A stretch of DNA of 64,000 nucleotides. Source: DASZIT01 sp036268775 (GTDB lineage: Bacteria > Actinomycetota > Acidimicrobiia > Acidimicrobiales > RAAP-2). Below, one piece after another: positions 51,651 to 60,519 of the stretch. The stretch's first letter is position 1. Every line of letters begins with the position of its first letter. The position numbers and the translations under genes were made by a program. The notes under the pieces are model-generated. The model was not told the origin of the DNA. It saw only the letters and a program-made list of their open reading frames with translations, and did no database searches. Location of the stretch: contig DATATM010000015.1 of NCBI GenBank assembly GCA_036268775.1, positions 62,001-126,000 on the forward strand, written 5' to 3'.

Positions 51651-52551
51651 CCGACTGGCGATTCGATGCGTGCTGGCGGAGCCGTTCGATGACCCCGCGG
51701 GCGTCGTCGTCGAGCGACCCCGGTGCCTCGGCGTTGGGCAAGCGGCACTGGCCGGCCGGGAGTCCCTGGGCCCGGCAGGCGGCCTTGGCCGGGACCGGGT
51801 TGGGGTACAGCTCGGAGCTCTCGAAGGCGTAGGACTCGGCCAACCGTTGATTGGCCGCCCGGGCCCGGTCGAGGTCGCCGGCGTTGAAGGCAGCCACCAT
51901 CTCGGCCATGGTCCCGGCCGCCCAGTGGGCGGCGACGCTGACAATCCCCACCCCGCCGACGGCCAGGAACGGGAGGGTGAGCGGGTCGTCGCCGGAGTAG
52001 ACCTCGAAGCTGTCGGGGGTCTCGGCCACCACCCGGGCGGCGGCGGCCAGGTCGCCGGTGGAATCCTTCACCGCCACGATGTTCGGAACCTGGTGGGCCA
52101 GCTCGATCACCAGGTCGGTGCCGATCCGGCGCCCGGTCCGGTGGGGGATGTCGTAGAGCACCACCGGGAGGTCGGTGGCGGCGGCCACCGTCCGGAAGTG
52201 GGCGGAGAGCCCGGCGGCCGATGGTCGGTTGTAATAGGGGGTCACCACCAGCACTCCGTCCACCCCGCTGTTGGCCACCGACTGGGTGAAGGTCACCGCG
52301 TGGGCGGTGTCGTTGCTGCCGGTCGAGGCGACCACCGGGACGTCGACGGCCCCGGCCACCGCCCGGAACAACTCGAGGGCCTCCTCGTCGGTCAACACCG
52401 GGCCCTCGCCGGTGGTGCCGGCCACCACCAACCCGTCGGACCCGGCCTGGACCAGGTGGTCGGCCAGGACCACTGCACCGTCGATGTCGAGGGCGCCGTC
52501 GCTATGGAAGGGAGTGACCATGGCGGTCACCACCGAACCGAATCGCGCCAT
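51643..52551 (-). CDS. dapA: 4-hydroxy-tetrahydrodipicolinate synthase
   Basis: DapA condenses pyruvate with aspartate semialdehyde, the first step towards DAP and lysine. The 302-residue TIM-barrel enzyme has GTTGEGPVLTDEE, the proton-relay Tyr in VTPYYNRPS, the YDIPHRTGR block, the Schiff-base lysine in IVAVKDSTGD, and GGVGIVSVAAH. The fold and motif order are standard. It precedes RNase J with an 8-nt overlap, and dapB lies 2.6 kb upstream on the same strand. Confidence 0.95.
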   Translation of the reverse strand: MARFGSVVTAMVTPFHSDGALDIDGAVVLADHLVQAGSDGLVVAGTTGEGPVLTDEEALELFRAVAGAVDVPVVASTGSNDTAHAVTFTQSVANSGVDGVLVVTPYYNRPSAAGLSAHFRTVAAATDLPVVLYDIPHRTGRRIGTDLVIELAHQVPNIVAVKDSTGDLAAAARVVAETPDSFEVYSGDDPLTLPFLAVGGVGIVSVAAHWAAGTMAEMVAAFNAGDLDRARAANQRLAESYAFESSELYPNPVPAKAACRAQGLPAGQCRLPNAEAPGSLDDDARGVIERLRQHASNRQSVA

Positions 52552-52654
52552 TTGGTCAGCCCCTCATCAGGTGTGTCTCGGAGTTGACACCACGGTGACG
52601 CAGGCTACCAGCAGGGGCGGGTCGCCCCGCACCCTGCCGGCGGCCGATAGGAGA

Positions 52655-53779
52655 CTAGGAAGCCGCGGTGGGGACGGCGGCGAAGGAGTCGTACTCCTCG
52701 CCGGTGTCCTCCCACGACTCGAACTCGATCACGCCCAGCTCGGTGAACTTGGTCCGGAGCCATCCATCGGCGGCGTCGAGGAGCCCGAGCTTCCGGCAGT
52801 TGGGAACGATCTTGGAGAACAACAGGGCCTGGAACTGGGCCCGCTCCGGAGCTTGCTGGACCAGGGGCACGATGGCCTTCGGGTCGATGCCCATCCGGTC
52901 CCACACCTCTTGCTGGAGGAAGCGGTCGCGCATCCGCACCGCCGCCTCGAAGGCGAACTCCTGGCGCTCCCGCAACTCGTGGGCATTGAGGCCCTGGTAG
53001 TACTCCTGGAGGCTGAGCACGCCGAAGGCGACGTGACGGGCTTCGTCGGCCATCACGTAGCGCAGCAGCTGCTTGAGGAGGGGATCCTGGGTCAGCTGGG
53101 CCATGAAGCCGAAGGCGGCCAGCGCCAACCCCTCCACCATGATCTGCATGCCGAGGTAGGTCATGTCCCAGCGGGAGTCGGCGATGATGTCGTCGAGCAG
53201 CATCCGGAGGTGGGCGTTGATCGGGTAGTGCCCCGAGCACTTCTCGTCGAGATACTTGGCGAACACCTCGACGTGACGGGCCTCGTCCATCACCTGGGTG
53301 GCGGCGTAGTACTTGGCATCGATCCAGGGGACCGACTCGACGATCTTGGCGGTGCACACCAGCGCGCCCTGCTCGCCGTGGAGGAACTGGGACAGGGTCC
53401 AGTTCTGGCTCTCCACCCCGAATTGGATCCATTCCTTGTCCGACCACTTCTCCGCGGGGGTGCCGCTGAGGTCGACCCCGGCGGTGAAGCCACCGGTGGC
53501 AATGGCGTTCTCCTCCACCAGCTTCTCCTGGTCCACCTCGATCTCCCAGGGCAGGTCGGTCTCGCCGTTCCACTGCGCCTTCTTGGCCTTCTCGTAGAGC
53601 TTGTTGAGCTTGGGCCGCGACCCCTTCTCGTAGTCCCAGGTGAAGATGGTGTCGTAGTCCGAGTGCACCGAATGCTTGCCGTCGGCATCCTCGGTCCCGA
53701 CCACGGACAGGATCGCCTCGAAGTCGTCGATCTCCTCCCGGCCGATGATGTCCTCGGTGTTGCTCATGTCAATGCTCAT
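52655..53779 (-). CDS. Ferritin-like diiron protein (putative oxygenase/N-oxygenase)
   Basis: A 374-residue helical protein carrying a complete carboxylate-bridged diiron site: Glu136 (LHGEQGA), Glu166-Ala-Arg-His169, Glu216 (IMVEGLA) and Glu246-Ala-Arg-His249. The spacing of 30, 50 and 30 residues is that of the ribonucleotide-reductase-R2/AurF/ferritin-like superfamily. It lacks the known R2 radical-tyrosine context, so an oxygenase or desaturase role is more likely. The substrate is unknown. ATG 53779 overlaps the stop of the TetR regulator (ATGA), so the pair is translationally coupled and probably regulated by it. Confidence 0.82.
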   Translation of the reverse strand: MSIDMSNTEDIIGREEIDDFEAILSVVGTEDADGKHSVHSDYDTIFTWDYEKGSRPKLNKLYEKAKKAQWNGETDLPWEIEVDQEKLVEENAIATGGFTAGVDLSGTPAEKWSDKEWIQFGVESQNWTLSQFLHGEQGALVCTAKIVESVPWIDAKYYAATQVMDEARHVEVFAKYLDEKCSGHYPINAHLRMLLDDIIADSRWDMTYLGMQIMVEGLALAAFGFMAQLTQDPLLKQLLRYVMADEARHVAFGVLSLQEYYQGLNAHELRERQEFAFEAAVRMRDRFLQQEVWDRMGIDPKAIVPLVQQAPERAQFQALLFSKIVPNCRKLGLLDAADGWLRTKFTELGVIEFESWEDTGEEYDSFAAVPTAAS

Positions 53780-54549
53780 CGCACGTCCCCCTTGGAATGT
53801 GTGGTGGTGGTGGTTGGGTGGGTCTGCTGGTACTGGGATTGATGGAAGCGGTCGGTGTGCTCGGCCCGGTCGCCGGCGAACGACGAGAGGTCGACGGGCT
53901 CCGACCGGTCGGGAGCCCGCAGCGCGGTGATCCCCGGGAGCACGAAGGTCTCGATCAGGTGGCGGGCCCGCCCGGCGTCGGTGAGATCCATCTCCGCCGA
54001 CGGGGCGATGCAGTAGCTGAGGACGATCCGGGTGGCCCACTCCGCCACCCGGGCGGCTTCTTCGGGGTCCATCCAGCGGATGAGGAACGGGGAGATGAAG
54101 CGGGCGGCCGTCCCGAGCAGCCGGTTCGACTCGCCGAAAGCCAGATGGCCGAGGACCACGTCCGGCTCGTGGGCGACCATGTAGGTGAGGGCGGGGTGGC
54201 GGGTGATCCGGGTCACCGCCTCGACGATCCCGATGACCAGGACATCGGAGAGGTCGTCGGCAGCTCCCATCCGGGCCCCGAGGGCGGAGAACAGCCGGGC
54301 CATCTCCGTCTCGGCCACCGCCGCCAGCAGTTCGTCCTTGCCCCCGGGGAACACCCGGTAGACGGTGGCCCGGGAGACGCCGGCCCCGTGGGCCACGTCG
54401 TCGACGGTGGTCTTGGCGGTGCCCTGCCGGGCGATGCAGTCGAGCCCGGCATCCACGATCCGGATGCGGTGGGGGGAGACGGCGGCACCCTGGGCGCCCT
54501 CGGTGCTATTGCCGTGCACGACTCGGAGTCGCACCCCCTGTGCTGCCAC
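53776..54549 (-). CDS. TetR-family regulator (of the diiron gene)
   Basis: A 257-residue TetR protein with the DNA-binding helices RIRIVDAGLDCIARQGTAKTTVDDVAHGAGVSRATVYRVFPGGKDEL at about 28-74. A helical ligand domain and a polar His/Thr-rich tail follow. It starts at GTG 54549; a start nearer the domain cannot be excluded. Its stop overlaps the diiron gene's ATG, which makes that gene its likely target. It is paralogous over its whole length to the adjacent TetR gene (54583-55185), including the conserved VLSY stretch in the ligand domain. Confidence 0.85.
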   Translation of the reverse strand: MAAQGVRLRVVHGNSTEGAQGAAVSPHRIRIVDAGLDCIARQGTAKTTVDDVAHGAGVSRATVYRVFPGGKDELLAAVAETEMARLFSALGARMGAADDLSDVLVIGIVEAVTRITRHPALTYMVAHEPDVVLGHLAFGESNRLLGTAARFISPFLIRWMDPEEAARVAEWATRIVLSYCIAPSAEMDLTDAGRARHLIETFVLPGITALRAPDRSEPVDLSSFAGDRAEHTDRFHQSQYQQTHPTTTTTHSKGDVR

Positions 54550-54582
54550 GGATGGAACAGTAGGTCGATATTTGTCTCATTG

Positions 54583-55185
54583 TCAAGGATCCCCCGGCGA
54601 CGGCGCCGAACCCCGGGGCTCGGGCCCGACCACCACCCCGGCCAGCAGCTCGCCCCGCACCAGCTCGGCGACCTGGGCGGGGTCCTCCAGGTCCCACCGA
54701 CCCGGCGAGGCCATATAGGACAGCACCATCCGGGCCAGGAAGTCGGCCGCCTCGTCGGGGTCGACCCCCGGGGCCAGCCCGTGCTGGTGGAGGTAGGGAA
54801 TGAGGAAGTCGGCCACCGCCCCCCGGATCCGGTTGCTCTCCACCGTAAGGGTGGGGAGCAGGGTCTCCGGCTCGGTCTCCATCACCCGCTGGAGGACCTC
54901 GTGCTCCAGGATCGACCGGTGGGCGAAGCGGATGCCCCGTTCCATCACCGCTTCGAGGCTCTCGGCCCCCTGGACCTCGTCGTAGAGCCGGCCGAAGAAC
55001 ACCAGCAGCTGCCAGACCACCACGTCATGGATCAGCTCGTCCCTGCCCCCCGGGAAGTGCCGGTAGATGGTGGCCCGGGACACCGCCGCCTCCCGGGCGG
55101 CGTCCTCCACGGTGGTCTTGGCCAGGCCCCAGCGGGCCACGCAGGCATAGGTGGCCTCGATGATGCGCTGGCGGGTGTCCTCCAT
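54583..55185 (-). CDS. TetR-family regulator, paralogue of its neighbour
   Basis: A 200-residue TetR protein with the DNA-binding domain RQRIIEATYACVARWGLAKTTVEDAAREAAVSRATIYRHFPGG (about 5-47) and a ligand domain resembling that of the downstream TetR gene. Both have an EP-containing helix and a late R-VLSY stretch, indicating tandem duplication. ATG 55185 lies 14 bp after dapB's stop. The 33-bp gap to the next regulator suggests one transcript. The ligand is unknown; fatty-acid or aromatic inducers are common in the family. Confidence 0.85.
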   Translation of the reverse strand: MEDTRQRIIEATYACVARWGLAKTTVEDAAREAAVSRATIYRHFPGGRDELIHDVVVWQLLVFFGRLYDEVQGAESLEAVMERGIRFAHRSILEHEVLQRVMETEPETLLPTLTVESNRIRGAVADFLIPYLHQHGLAPGVDPDEAADFLARMVLSYMASPGRWDLEDPAQVAELVRGELLAGVVVGPEPRGSAPSPGDP

Positions 55186-55199
55186 GCCGGCCGGCCGGA

Positions 55200-55991
55200 T
55201 CAGAACCCGAGCAGGGGCTCGAGCCCGAGGGTGAGGCCCGGCCGATCGGCCACCGCCTTGACCGCCAGGACCACCCCGGCCATGAACGACGTCCGCTCGT
55301 AGGAGTCGTGGCGGATGGTCAGGCCCTGCCCGGTGGCGCCGAACAGGACCTCCTGGTGGGCGACCAGGCCCCGCAATCGCACCGAGTGCATCCGCACCCC
55401 CCCGGGGCCGGCTCCCCCCCGGGCGCCCTCGACCATCACCCGGGTGGTGCGGTCGGCGGGAAACGGGTTGGCCCCGGCCGCCGATCGGGCGGCCGCCATC
55501 CGCTGGGCGGTCTGCATCGACGTCCCCGACGGGGCGTCGATCTTCCCGTCGTGATGGAGCTCGACGATCTCCGCCTCGTCGAACCAGGGGGTGGCGATCT
55601 CCGCGAACCGCATCATCAGGACGGCGCCGATGGCGAAGTTGGGGGCCAGGATGCAGTTGGGGGTGCCCTGGTCGGGACCGGCGAACAGCCGGTGGAGGGT
55701 GGCCATGTCCTGGTCGTCGAACCCGGTGGTGCCGACCACCACATGGAGGCCGTGCTCGGCGGCCCAGGCGAGGGTGGACCGGGCCGCCTCCACCCGGGTG
55801 AAGTCGACCACCACCTCGGCGCCACCATCGACCAGCGCGGCCAGATCGACGGCAATGGGGAGACCGGCCACCTCCTCCCCCGCCACCTCGGGGTCGATCG
55901 CCGCCACCAGCTCGAGCTCGGGGTCGGCGGCCACCGTGGCGCACACCTCGCGGCCCATCTTCCCCCCGGCACCCACCACTCCGACTCGCAT
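55200..55991 (-). CDS. dapB: 4-hydroxy-tetrahydrodipicolinate reductase
   Basis: DapB makes tetrahydrodipicolinate with NAD(P)H. The 263-residue protein has the Rossmann loop VGVVGAGGKMGREVC, DFTRVEAARSTLAWA, VVGTTGFDDQD, APNFAIGAVLMM, the catalytic VELHHDGKIDAPSGTS and the C-terminal RTSFMAGVVLAVKAV block. It follows the M16 peptidase gene; pnp-M16-dapB order is common in actinobacteria. The TetR pair and diiron gene downstream separate it from dapA. Confidence 0.95.
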   Translation of the reverse strand: MRVGVVGAGGKMGREVCATVAADPELELVAAIDPEVAGEEVAGLPIAVDLAALVDGGAEVVVDFTRVEAARSTLAWAAEHGLHVVVGTTGFDDQDMATLHRLFAGPDQGTPNCILAPNFAIGAVLMMRFAEIATPWFDEAEIVELHHDGKIDAPSGTSMQTAQRMAAARSAAGANPFPADRTTRVMVEGARGGAGPGGVRMHSVRLRGLVAHQEVLFGATGQGLTIRHDSYERTSFMAGVVLAVKAVADRPGLTLGLEPLLGF

Positions 55992-56049
55992 ACGCCAACC
56001 CTATCGTCGGCCACCCCCGCCTCCCGGGGAGCCGACCGCCCCGGTCGGG

Positions 56050-57306
56050 TCAGCCGACGCCCAGCGAGTCGGGATCGAAGTCCGAGGCGTCGAAGGGGCC
56101 GACCACCGACAGGGTGCGGGGAGCCCCCACCAGTTCAGCGGCAGCGGCATGGACGTCTTCGAGGGTCACCGCCTCCACCCGGGCGACCACCTCGTCGATG
56201 GTCAGCACCTCGCCGTGGAGGAGCAGGCCGGCGCCGATCCGGCCCATCCGGGCCCCGGAGTCCTCACAGGCGAGGATGGACTCGGCCCGGAGGTTCCCCT
56301 TCGCCACCGCCAGCTCCCGCTCGCTGATGCCGTCGGCCCCGAGGGACTCGAGCTCGCCGACCACGATCTTCAACACCTCGGAGACATGGTCCGGGGAGGT
56401 CCCCATCCCCACGCTGAGCACCCCGGCGTCGCGATAGGTCACCCGGTCGGACCAGACCGAATAGGCCAGGCCCCGGCGCTCCCGGATCTCCTGGAACAGC
56501 CGGCTCGACAGGCCGCCGCCGAGGACGTGGTTGAGGATGGCCAGCGGGTAGCGGCGGGGATCGAACCGGTCGACCGAGCGCATCCCGAGGACGATCTGGG
56601 TCTGCTCGGTGGCCCGGCGGGTCACCTGCAACGGGATCACCCGGTCGGCCGGCGGAGTCCGGGTGGGGGTGGTCCCCCCGGTCTGGCCGGTGAACCGGGC
56701 CTCCAGGCCGGAGATCACCGCGTCGTGGTCGAGGTCCCCGGCGATGGCGGCCACCATGTTGGCCGGCCGGTAATGGAGCTCGAAGAACTGGCGGATCTGG
56801 GCGGCGGTCATCGCCTCGATCGACTGGTGGCTCCCCAGCACCTCCCGGCCCAGGGGGTGGTCGGGGAACAGGATGGCGGAGCTCTGCTCGGCGGCGAGGT
56901 CGGCGGGCTCGTCGGCGTGCATGAGGATCTCGTCGAGAATCACCGACCGCTCGGCATCCAGGTCGGAATCCCGGAGGGCGGGCTGCCACATGATGTCGGA
57001 GAGGATGTCGAGCCCCAACGGGAGGTGCTCGGCCAGCAGCCGGATGTAGAAGGAGGTGTACTCCTTGGCGGTGAAGGCGTTGAAGTCGCCCCCGACCTCG
57101 TCGACCGCCTCGGCGATGGAGGAGGCGGAACGGTCCTCGGTGCCCTTGAACAACAGGTGCTCGAGGACGTGGGAGGTACCGGCCCGCTCGACGGATTCGT
57201 CGCGCGAGCCGGTCCCCACCCAGAAGCCCAGGCATACCGATCGGGCATCCGCCATCCGCTCGGTGACGACAGCCAACCCCGAGGCCAGCCGGTCGGTACG
57301 GATCAC
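56050..57306 (-). CDS. M16 family zinc metallopeptidase
   Basis: A 418-residue pitrilysin-type peptidase with the inverted zinc motif HVLEH (46-50) in TSHVLEHLLFKGTEDRS and the distal zinc Glu in the downstream helix (LDAERSVILDEI). The non-catalytic C-terminal M16 domain (LGGGLSSRLFQEIRERRGLAYSV) is present. Its GTG start is 30 bp from the pnp stop. In actinobacteria it routinely accompanies pnp, where it is often called a processing-peptidase-like protein. Its substrate is unknown. Confidence 0.93.
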   Translation of the reverse strand: MIRTDRLASGLAVVTERMADARSVCLGFWVGTGSRDESVERAGTSHVLEHLLFKGTEDRSASSIAEAVDEVGGDFNAFTAKEYTSFYIRLLAEHLPLGLDILSDIMWQPALRDSDLDAERSVILDEILMHADEPADLAAEQSSAILFPDHPLGREVLGSHQSIEAMTAAQIRQFFELHYRPANMVAAIAGDLDHDAVISGLEARFTGQTGGTTPTRTPPADRVIPLQVTRRATEQTQIVLGMRSVDRFDPRRYPLAILNHVLGGGLSSRLFQEIRERRGLAYSVWSDRVTYRDAGVLSVGMGTSPDHVSEVLKIVVGELESLGADGISERELAVAKGNLRAESILACEDSGARMGRIGAGLLLHGEVLTIDEVVARVEAVTLEDVHAAAAELVGAPRTLSVVGPFDASDFDPDSLGVG

Positions 57307-57336
57307 GAGATGCCGGCTCCGGTCATGCCGGCGACT

Positions 57337-59844
57337 TTACCGGCGACGGCGGCCACCTCGGTTGCGCCCGCCGCCCCCACCGGAGCGCTCGGACGGCTGC
57401 TCGGCTCCCGCCGGGCCGAGGTCGCCGAACTCCTGCACCAGCTCGGCCTGGAAGGCGTCCTCGAACGACGCGGCGCCGGACACCGGCGCCGACTCCGTGC
57501 GGGTCGAGGTGCGAGCCGGCTCCCGCCGCGAGTCCCGGTCACCCGGGTCGGCGTGGTCGCCACGGGGGCGGTCACCCCGGTCGCCGCGGTCCGAACCGCG
57601 GTCGGAGCGCCCGCCGCCGTTGCTGTCGGAGCGACCCGAACCCGAGGACCGCTCGTCCTCGGTGGGCTCGCCGGCCAGCGACAGGGACACCTTGCCCTGC
57701 GGGTCGATGTCATCGACCTTCACTTCGACCGGCTGGCCCAGCTCGAGCACGTCCTCGACCCGCTCGACCCGCTTGCCCCGTCCGATCTTGGAGATGTGCA
57801 ACAGCCCGTCCCGACCCGGGAGGATGTTGACGAAGGCCCCGAACTTGGTGATGTTGACCACCTTGCCCTGGTAGATGGCGCCGACCTCGGCCAGCGGCGG
57901 ATCCAGGATGGTGGAGATCCGTCGGCGGGCTTCTTCGACGGCGTTGCCGTCCTTGGCTCCGATGGTGACGGTCCCGACCATGCCGTCGTCGTCGACGGCG
58001 ATGTCGGCGCCGGTCTCCTGCTGGAGGGCGTTGATGACCTTGCCCTTGGGCCCGATGACCTCGCCGATCTTGTCCATGGGAATCTCGAAGGAGACGATCT
58101 TCGGGGCCGAGGCGGCCACCTCGCCGCGAGGCTCGGCGATGGCACCGGCCATCACCTCGAGGATGGTCAGCCGGGCTTCCTTGGCCTGGAGGAGCGCCTT
58201 GGCCAGCACGTCAGCCGGCAGGCCGGCGATCTTGGTGTCGAGCTGGAGGGCGGTGACCACGTCCTTGGTCCCGGTCACCTTGAAGTCCATGTCCCCGAAG
58301 GCATCCTCGGCTCCGAGGATGTCGGTGAGGGTGACGTAGTTCCCGTCGTCGTAGACGAGGCCCATGGCGATACCCGCCACCGGCGCCCGCAGCGGTACCC
58401 CGGCCGCCATCATCGACAAGGTGGAGCCGCAGACCGAGGCCATCGAGGTGGAGCCGTTGGAGGCCAGCACGTCGGACACCAGGCGGAGGGTGTAGGGGAA
58501 GTCCTCCTCGTAGGGGACGACCGGCAGCAACGCCCGCTCGGCCAGCAACCCGTGGCCGATCTCCCGGCGCTTGGGTCCCCGCATGAAACCGGTCTCGCCG
58601 GTGGAGAAGGGCGGGAAGTTGTAGTGGTGCATGTACCGCTTGTGGTCCACCGGGGTGATGGTGTCCAACAGCTGGTTCATCCGGGGCATGCCGAGAGTGG
58701 TCACGTTGAGCACCTGGGTGTCGCCCCGCTGGAAGAGGCCCGAACCGTGGGCGGTGGGCAGCAGATCGACTTCGGCCGACAGCGGCCGGATCTGCGAGGT
58801 GTTCCGACCGTCGATGCGGATGCCCTCCTCCACGATCCGCTTGCGCACCAGTTTCTTGGTCAGTCCCCGGACCGCCTCTTTGATCTCCCGTTCCCGGTCG
58901 GGGAACTCGGAGCCGAGGGCGGCGACGATGGACTTGGTGGCGGCGTCGAGGGCGGCGTTGCGCTGCGCCTTCTCGGTGAAGGCGTTGGCGGTCGACACCG
59001 ACTCGGTGCCGATGGCGACGACCCGCTCCCACACGTCATCCCCGTAGTCGGAGAAGGTGGAGAACTCCAGGGGCACGATGGCACCCCGGGCGGCGACATG
59101 GGCCTCGACCAGCTGGCGCTGCAGCACGATCGACTCGCGGATCCAGGTCTTGGCGGCCTCCAGGCCGTCGGCCAGCACCTCTTCGGTGACCTGGGGGGCG
59201 CCCTCGTCGTAGTACTGGAACGAACGCTCCGTGCCGCCGGCTTCTACCATCATGATGGCGATGTCGGCGTCGGCGGCGTCGCTGAGGGCCCGGCCCGCCA
59301 CCACCAGCTCGAAGGTGGACTCGTTACCCTCCTCAAAGGTGGGATGGGGGATCCAGACCCCGTCGGTGGAGTAGGCCACCCGGACGGCACCGATGGGGCC
59401 GTCGAAGGGGATCCCCGACAGCATCAGCGCCGCCGAGGAGGCGTTGATGGCCAGCACGTCGTGGGGGTTGACCTGATCGGCGCCGAAGATGGTGCCGACC
59501 ACGTGAACCTCATTGCGGAAGCCCTTGGGGAAGGACGGGCGCAACGGCCGGTCGATGAGCCGGCAGGTGAGGATGGCCTGATCGGAGGCCTTGCCCTCCC
59601 GGCGGAAGAACGAGCCGGGGATCTTCCCGGCGGCATAGGCCCGCTCCTCGATGTCGACGGTCAGCGGGAAGAAGTCGGCGCCCTCCCGGACGGATCGGGA
59701 GGCGGTGGCGGTCGCCAACAGGATGGTGTCCCCGATCCGGCCGACGACGGCGCCGTCGGCCAGCTGGGCCAGCTTTCCCGACTCGAAAGTGAGAGTGCGA
59801 TCGGTGCCACTAATAGGGGCGGATACTGAAATGGCGTCTGACAT
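57337..59844 (-). CDS. pnp: Polyribonucleotide nucleotidyltransferase
   Basis: PNPase degrades RNA phosphorolytically and can synthesise tails. The 835-residue protein has two RNase PH domains (first about 15-235, second about 310-540, with FMRGPKRREIGHGLLAERAL and GDMDFKVTGT). A KH domain (IPMDKIGEVIGPKGKVINAL) and an S1 domain (GAIYQGKVVNITKFGAFVNILPGRDGLLHIS) follow. Its last 135 residues are a long Arg/Gly/Ser/Asp-rich disordered tail, longer than in E. coli and typical of actinobacterial PNPases. AAGGAG lies just before ATG 59844. Confidence 0.97.
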   Translation of the reverse strand: MSDAISVSAPISGTDRTLTFESGKLAQLADGAVVGRIGDTILLATATASRSVREGADFFPLTVDIEERAYAAGKIPGSFFRREGKASDQAILTCRLIDRPLRPSFPKGFRNEVHVVGTIFGADQVNPHDVLAINASSAALMLSGIPFDGPIGAVRVAYSTDGVWIPHPTFEEGNESTFELVVAGRALSDAADADIAIMMVEAGGTERSFQYYDEGAPQVTEEVLADGLEAAKTWIRESIVLQRQLVEAHVAARGAIVPLEFSTFSDYGDDVWERVVAIGTESVSTANAFTEKAQRNAALDAATKSIVAALGSEFPDREREIKEAVRGLTKKLVRKRIVEEGIRIDGRNTSQIRPLSAEVDLLPTAHGSGLFQRGDTQVLNVTTLGMPRMNQLLDTITPVDHKRYMHHYNFPPFSTGETGFMRGPKRREIGHGLLAERALLPVVPYEEDFPYTLRLVSDVLASNGSTSMASVCGSTLSMMAAGVPLRAPVAGIAMGLVYDDGNYVTLTDILGAEDAFGDMDFKVTGTKDVVTALQLDTKIAGLPADVLAKALLQAKEARLTILEVMAGAIAEPRGEVAASAPKIVSFEIPMDKIGEVIGPKGKVINALQQETGADIAVDDDGMVGTVTIGAKDGNAVEEARRRISTILDPPLAEVGAIYQGKVVNITKFGAFVNILPGRDGLLHISKIGRGKRVERVEDVLELGQPVEVKVDDIDPQGKVSLSLAGEPTEDERSSGSGRSDSNGGGRSDRGSDRGDRGDRPRGDHADPGDRDSRREPARTSTRTESAPVSGAASFEDAFQAELVQEFGDLGPAGAEQPSERSGGGGGRNRGGRRRR

Positions 59845-60005
59845 GACGCTCCTTGGTTTGCTCGGGGGCTCCCGAGCCAGTTCCCAGTTGTCGAACACCC
59901 CAACCCTCGATGGAATCGGGTACTCGGCAACTGGTGACTGACCTCGAAAGGAGCCCGGTGTCTCTGTCTACGGCCCGCCACCGATGTGGCCGGCCGGTGC
60001 TGCTA

Positions 60006-60086
60006 CCGATCGACACCGTGTCGATCGGCTGACCAACAGCAAGGTGCCGTGGGCCAAGAATGGCACCGCCCGGCCGAAGCCGGGCG
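60006..60086 (-). promoter_or_regulatory. Three consecutive hairpins between rpsO and pnp
   Basis: On the minus-strand transcript downstream of rpsO, hairpin 1 pairs CGCCCGGC with GCCGGGCG around a UUCG tetraloop (60067-60086). Hairpin 2 pairs GGTGCC with GGCACC (60042-60066). Hairpin 3 is an 11-bp inverted repeat with a 1-base centre (60006-60028, CCGATCGACAC arms). No U-run follows, so they look like processing or mRNA-stability structures. In E. coli an RNase III hairpin at this position controls pnp. Confidence 0.6.
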
Positions 60087-60102
60087 ATTGAGTGGTTACC
60101 GC

Positions 60103-60360
60103 CTAACGGCGGAGGCCGAGGCGACCGATGATGTCCCGGTAGCGCTCGACGTCATTATTCCTGACATAGTCCAGAAGTCGACGGCGTCGACCGATCAACT
60201 TGAGCAGACCCCGTCGGGTGTGGTGATCACCTTTGTGAACCTTGAGGTGGTCGGTGAGGTGAGTGATGCGCTCGCTCAGAATGGCGATCTGCACCTCGGG
60301 TGAACCGGTGTCGGTCTCGTGGAGCCGGTACTCGGTGATGGTGGCCTGCTTGTCGGGCAT
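60103..60360 (-). CDS. rpsO: 30S ribosomal protein S15
   Basis: S15 binds the 16S rRNA three-way junction early in small-subunit assembly. The 85-residue protein matches the family throughout: FHDTGSPE-type box (LHETDTGSPEVQIAILSERITHLTDHLKVHKGDHHTRRGLL), LIGRRRRLLDYVRNND and the RY-IIGRLGLRR end. ATG 60360 gives the standard length; the 21 additional upstream codons are not conserved. rpsO-pnp order is almost universal. Confidence 0.97.
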   Translation of the reverse strand: MPDKQATITEYRLHETDTGSPEVQIAILSERITHLTDHLKVHKGDHHTRRGLLKLIGRRRRLLDYVRNNDVERYRDIIGRLGLRR

Positions 60361-60472
60361 ATGCGGGGTTGACCTCTGGGATGTTCGGAATGGCCGACGG
60401 ACGGGGCCCGTTGACCTATCCACTCTAGCAGCGTCGGCGGGACCAGCCGCGATGGCGGGTCCGGGGACGCGT

Positions 60473-60500
60473 CGAATCCGGCCCCGAAGGGCCGGATTCG
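60473..60500 (-). terminator. Perfect 12-bp hairpin after the peroxiredoxin gene
   Basis: CGAATCCGGCCC (60473-60484) pairs exactly with GGGCCGGATTCG (60489-60500) around CGAA, read as UUCG on the minus strand. It begins 20 bp after the peroxiredoxin stop. No U-tract follows, but a stem this stable between two convergently spaced transcripts is likely to end or protect the peroxiredoxin mRNA. Confidence 0.65.
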
Positions 60501-60519
60501 AAGGGAAATCGTGTCAGGG

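Noticed and set aside
53780..54040. Upstream extension of the diiron protein
   Set aside because: It overlaps the TetR gene in another frame and is Arg/Pro/His-rich; the ATGA junction gives a natural start at 53779.
55591..59829. A 1.4-kilocodon plus-strand frame opposite dapB, the M16 peptidase and pnp
   Set aside because: Same GC-driven mirror effect: low-complexity Gly/His/Glu composition and no start context, opposite three well-conserved genes.
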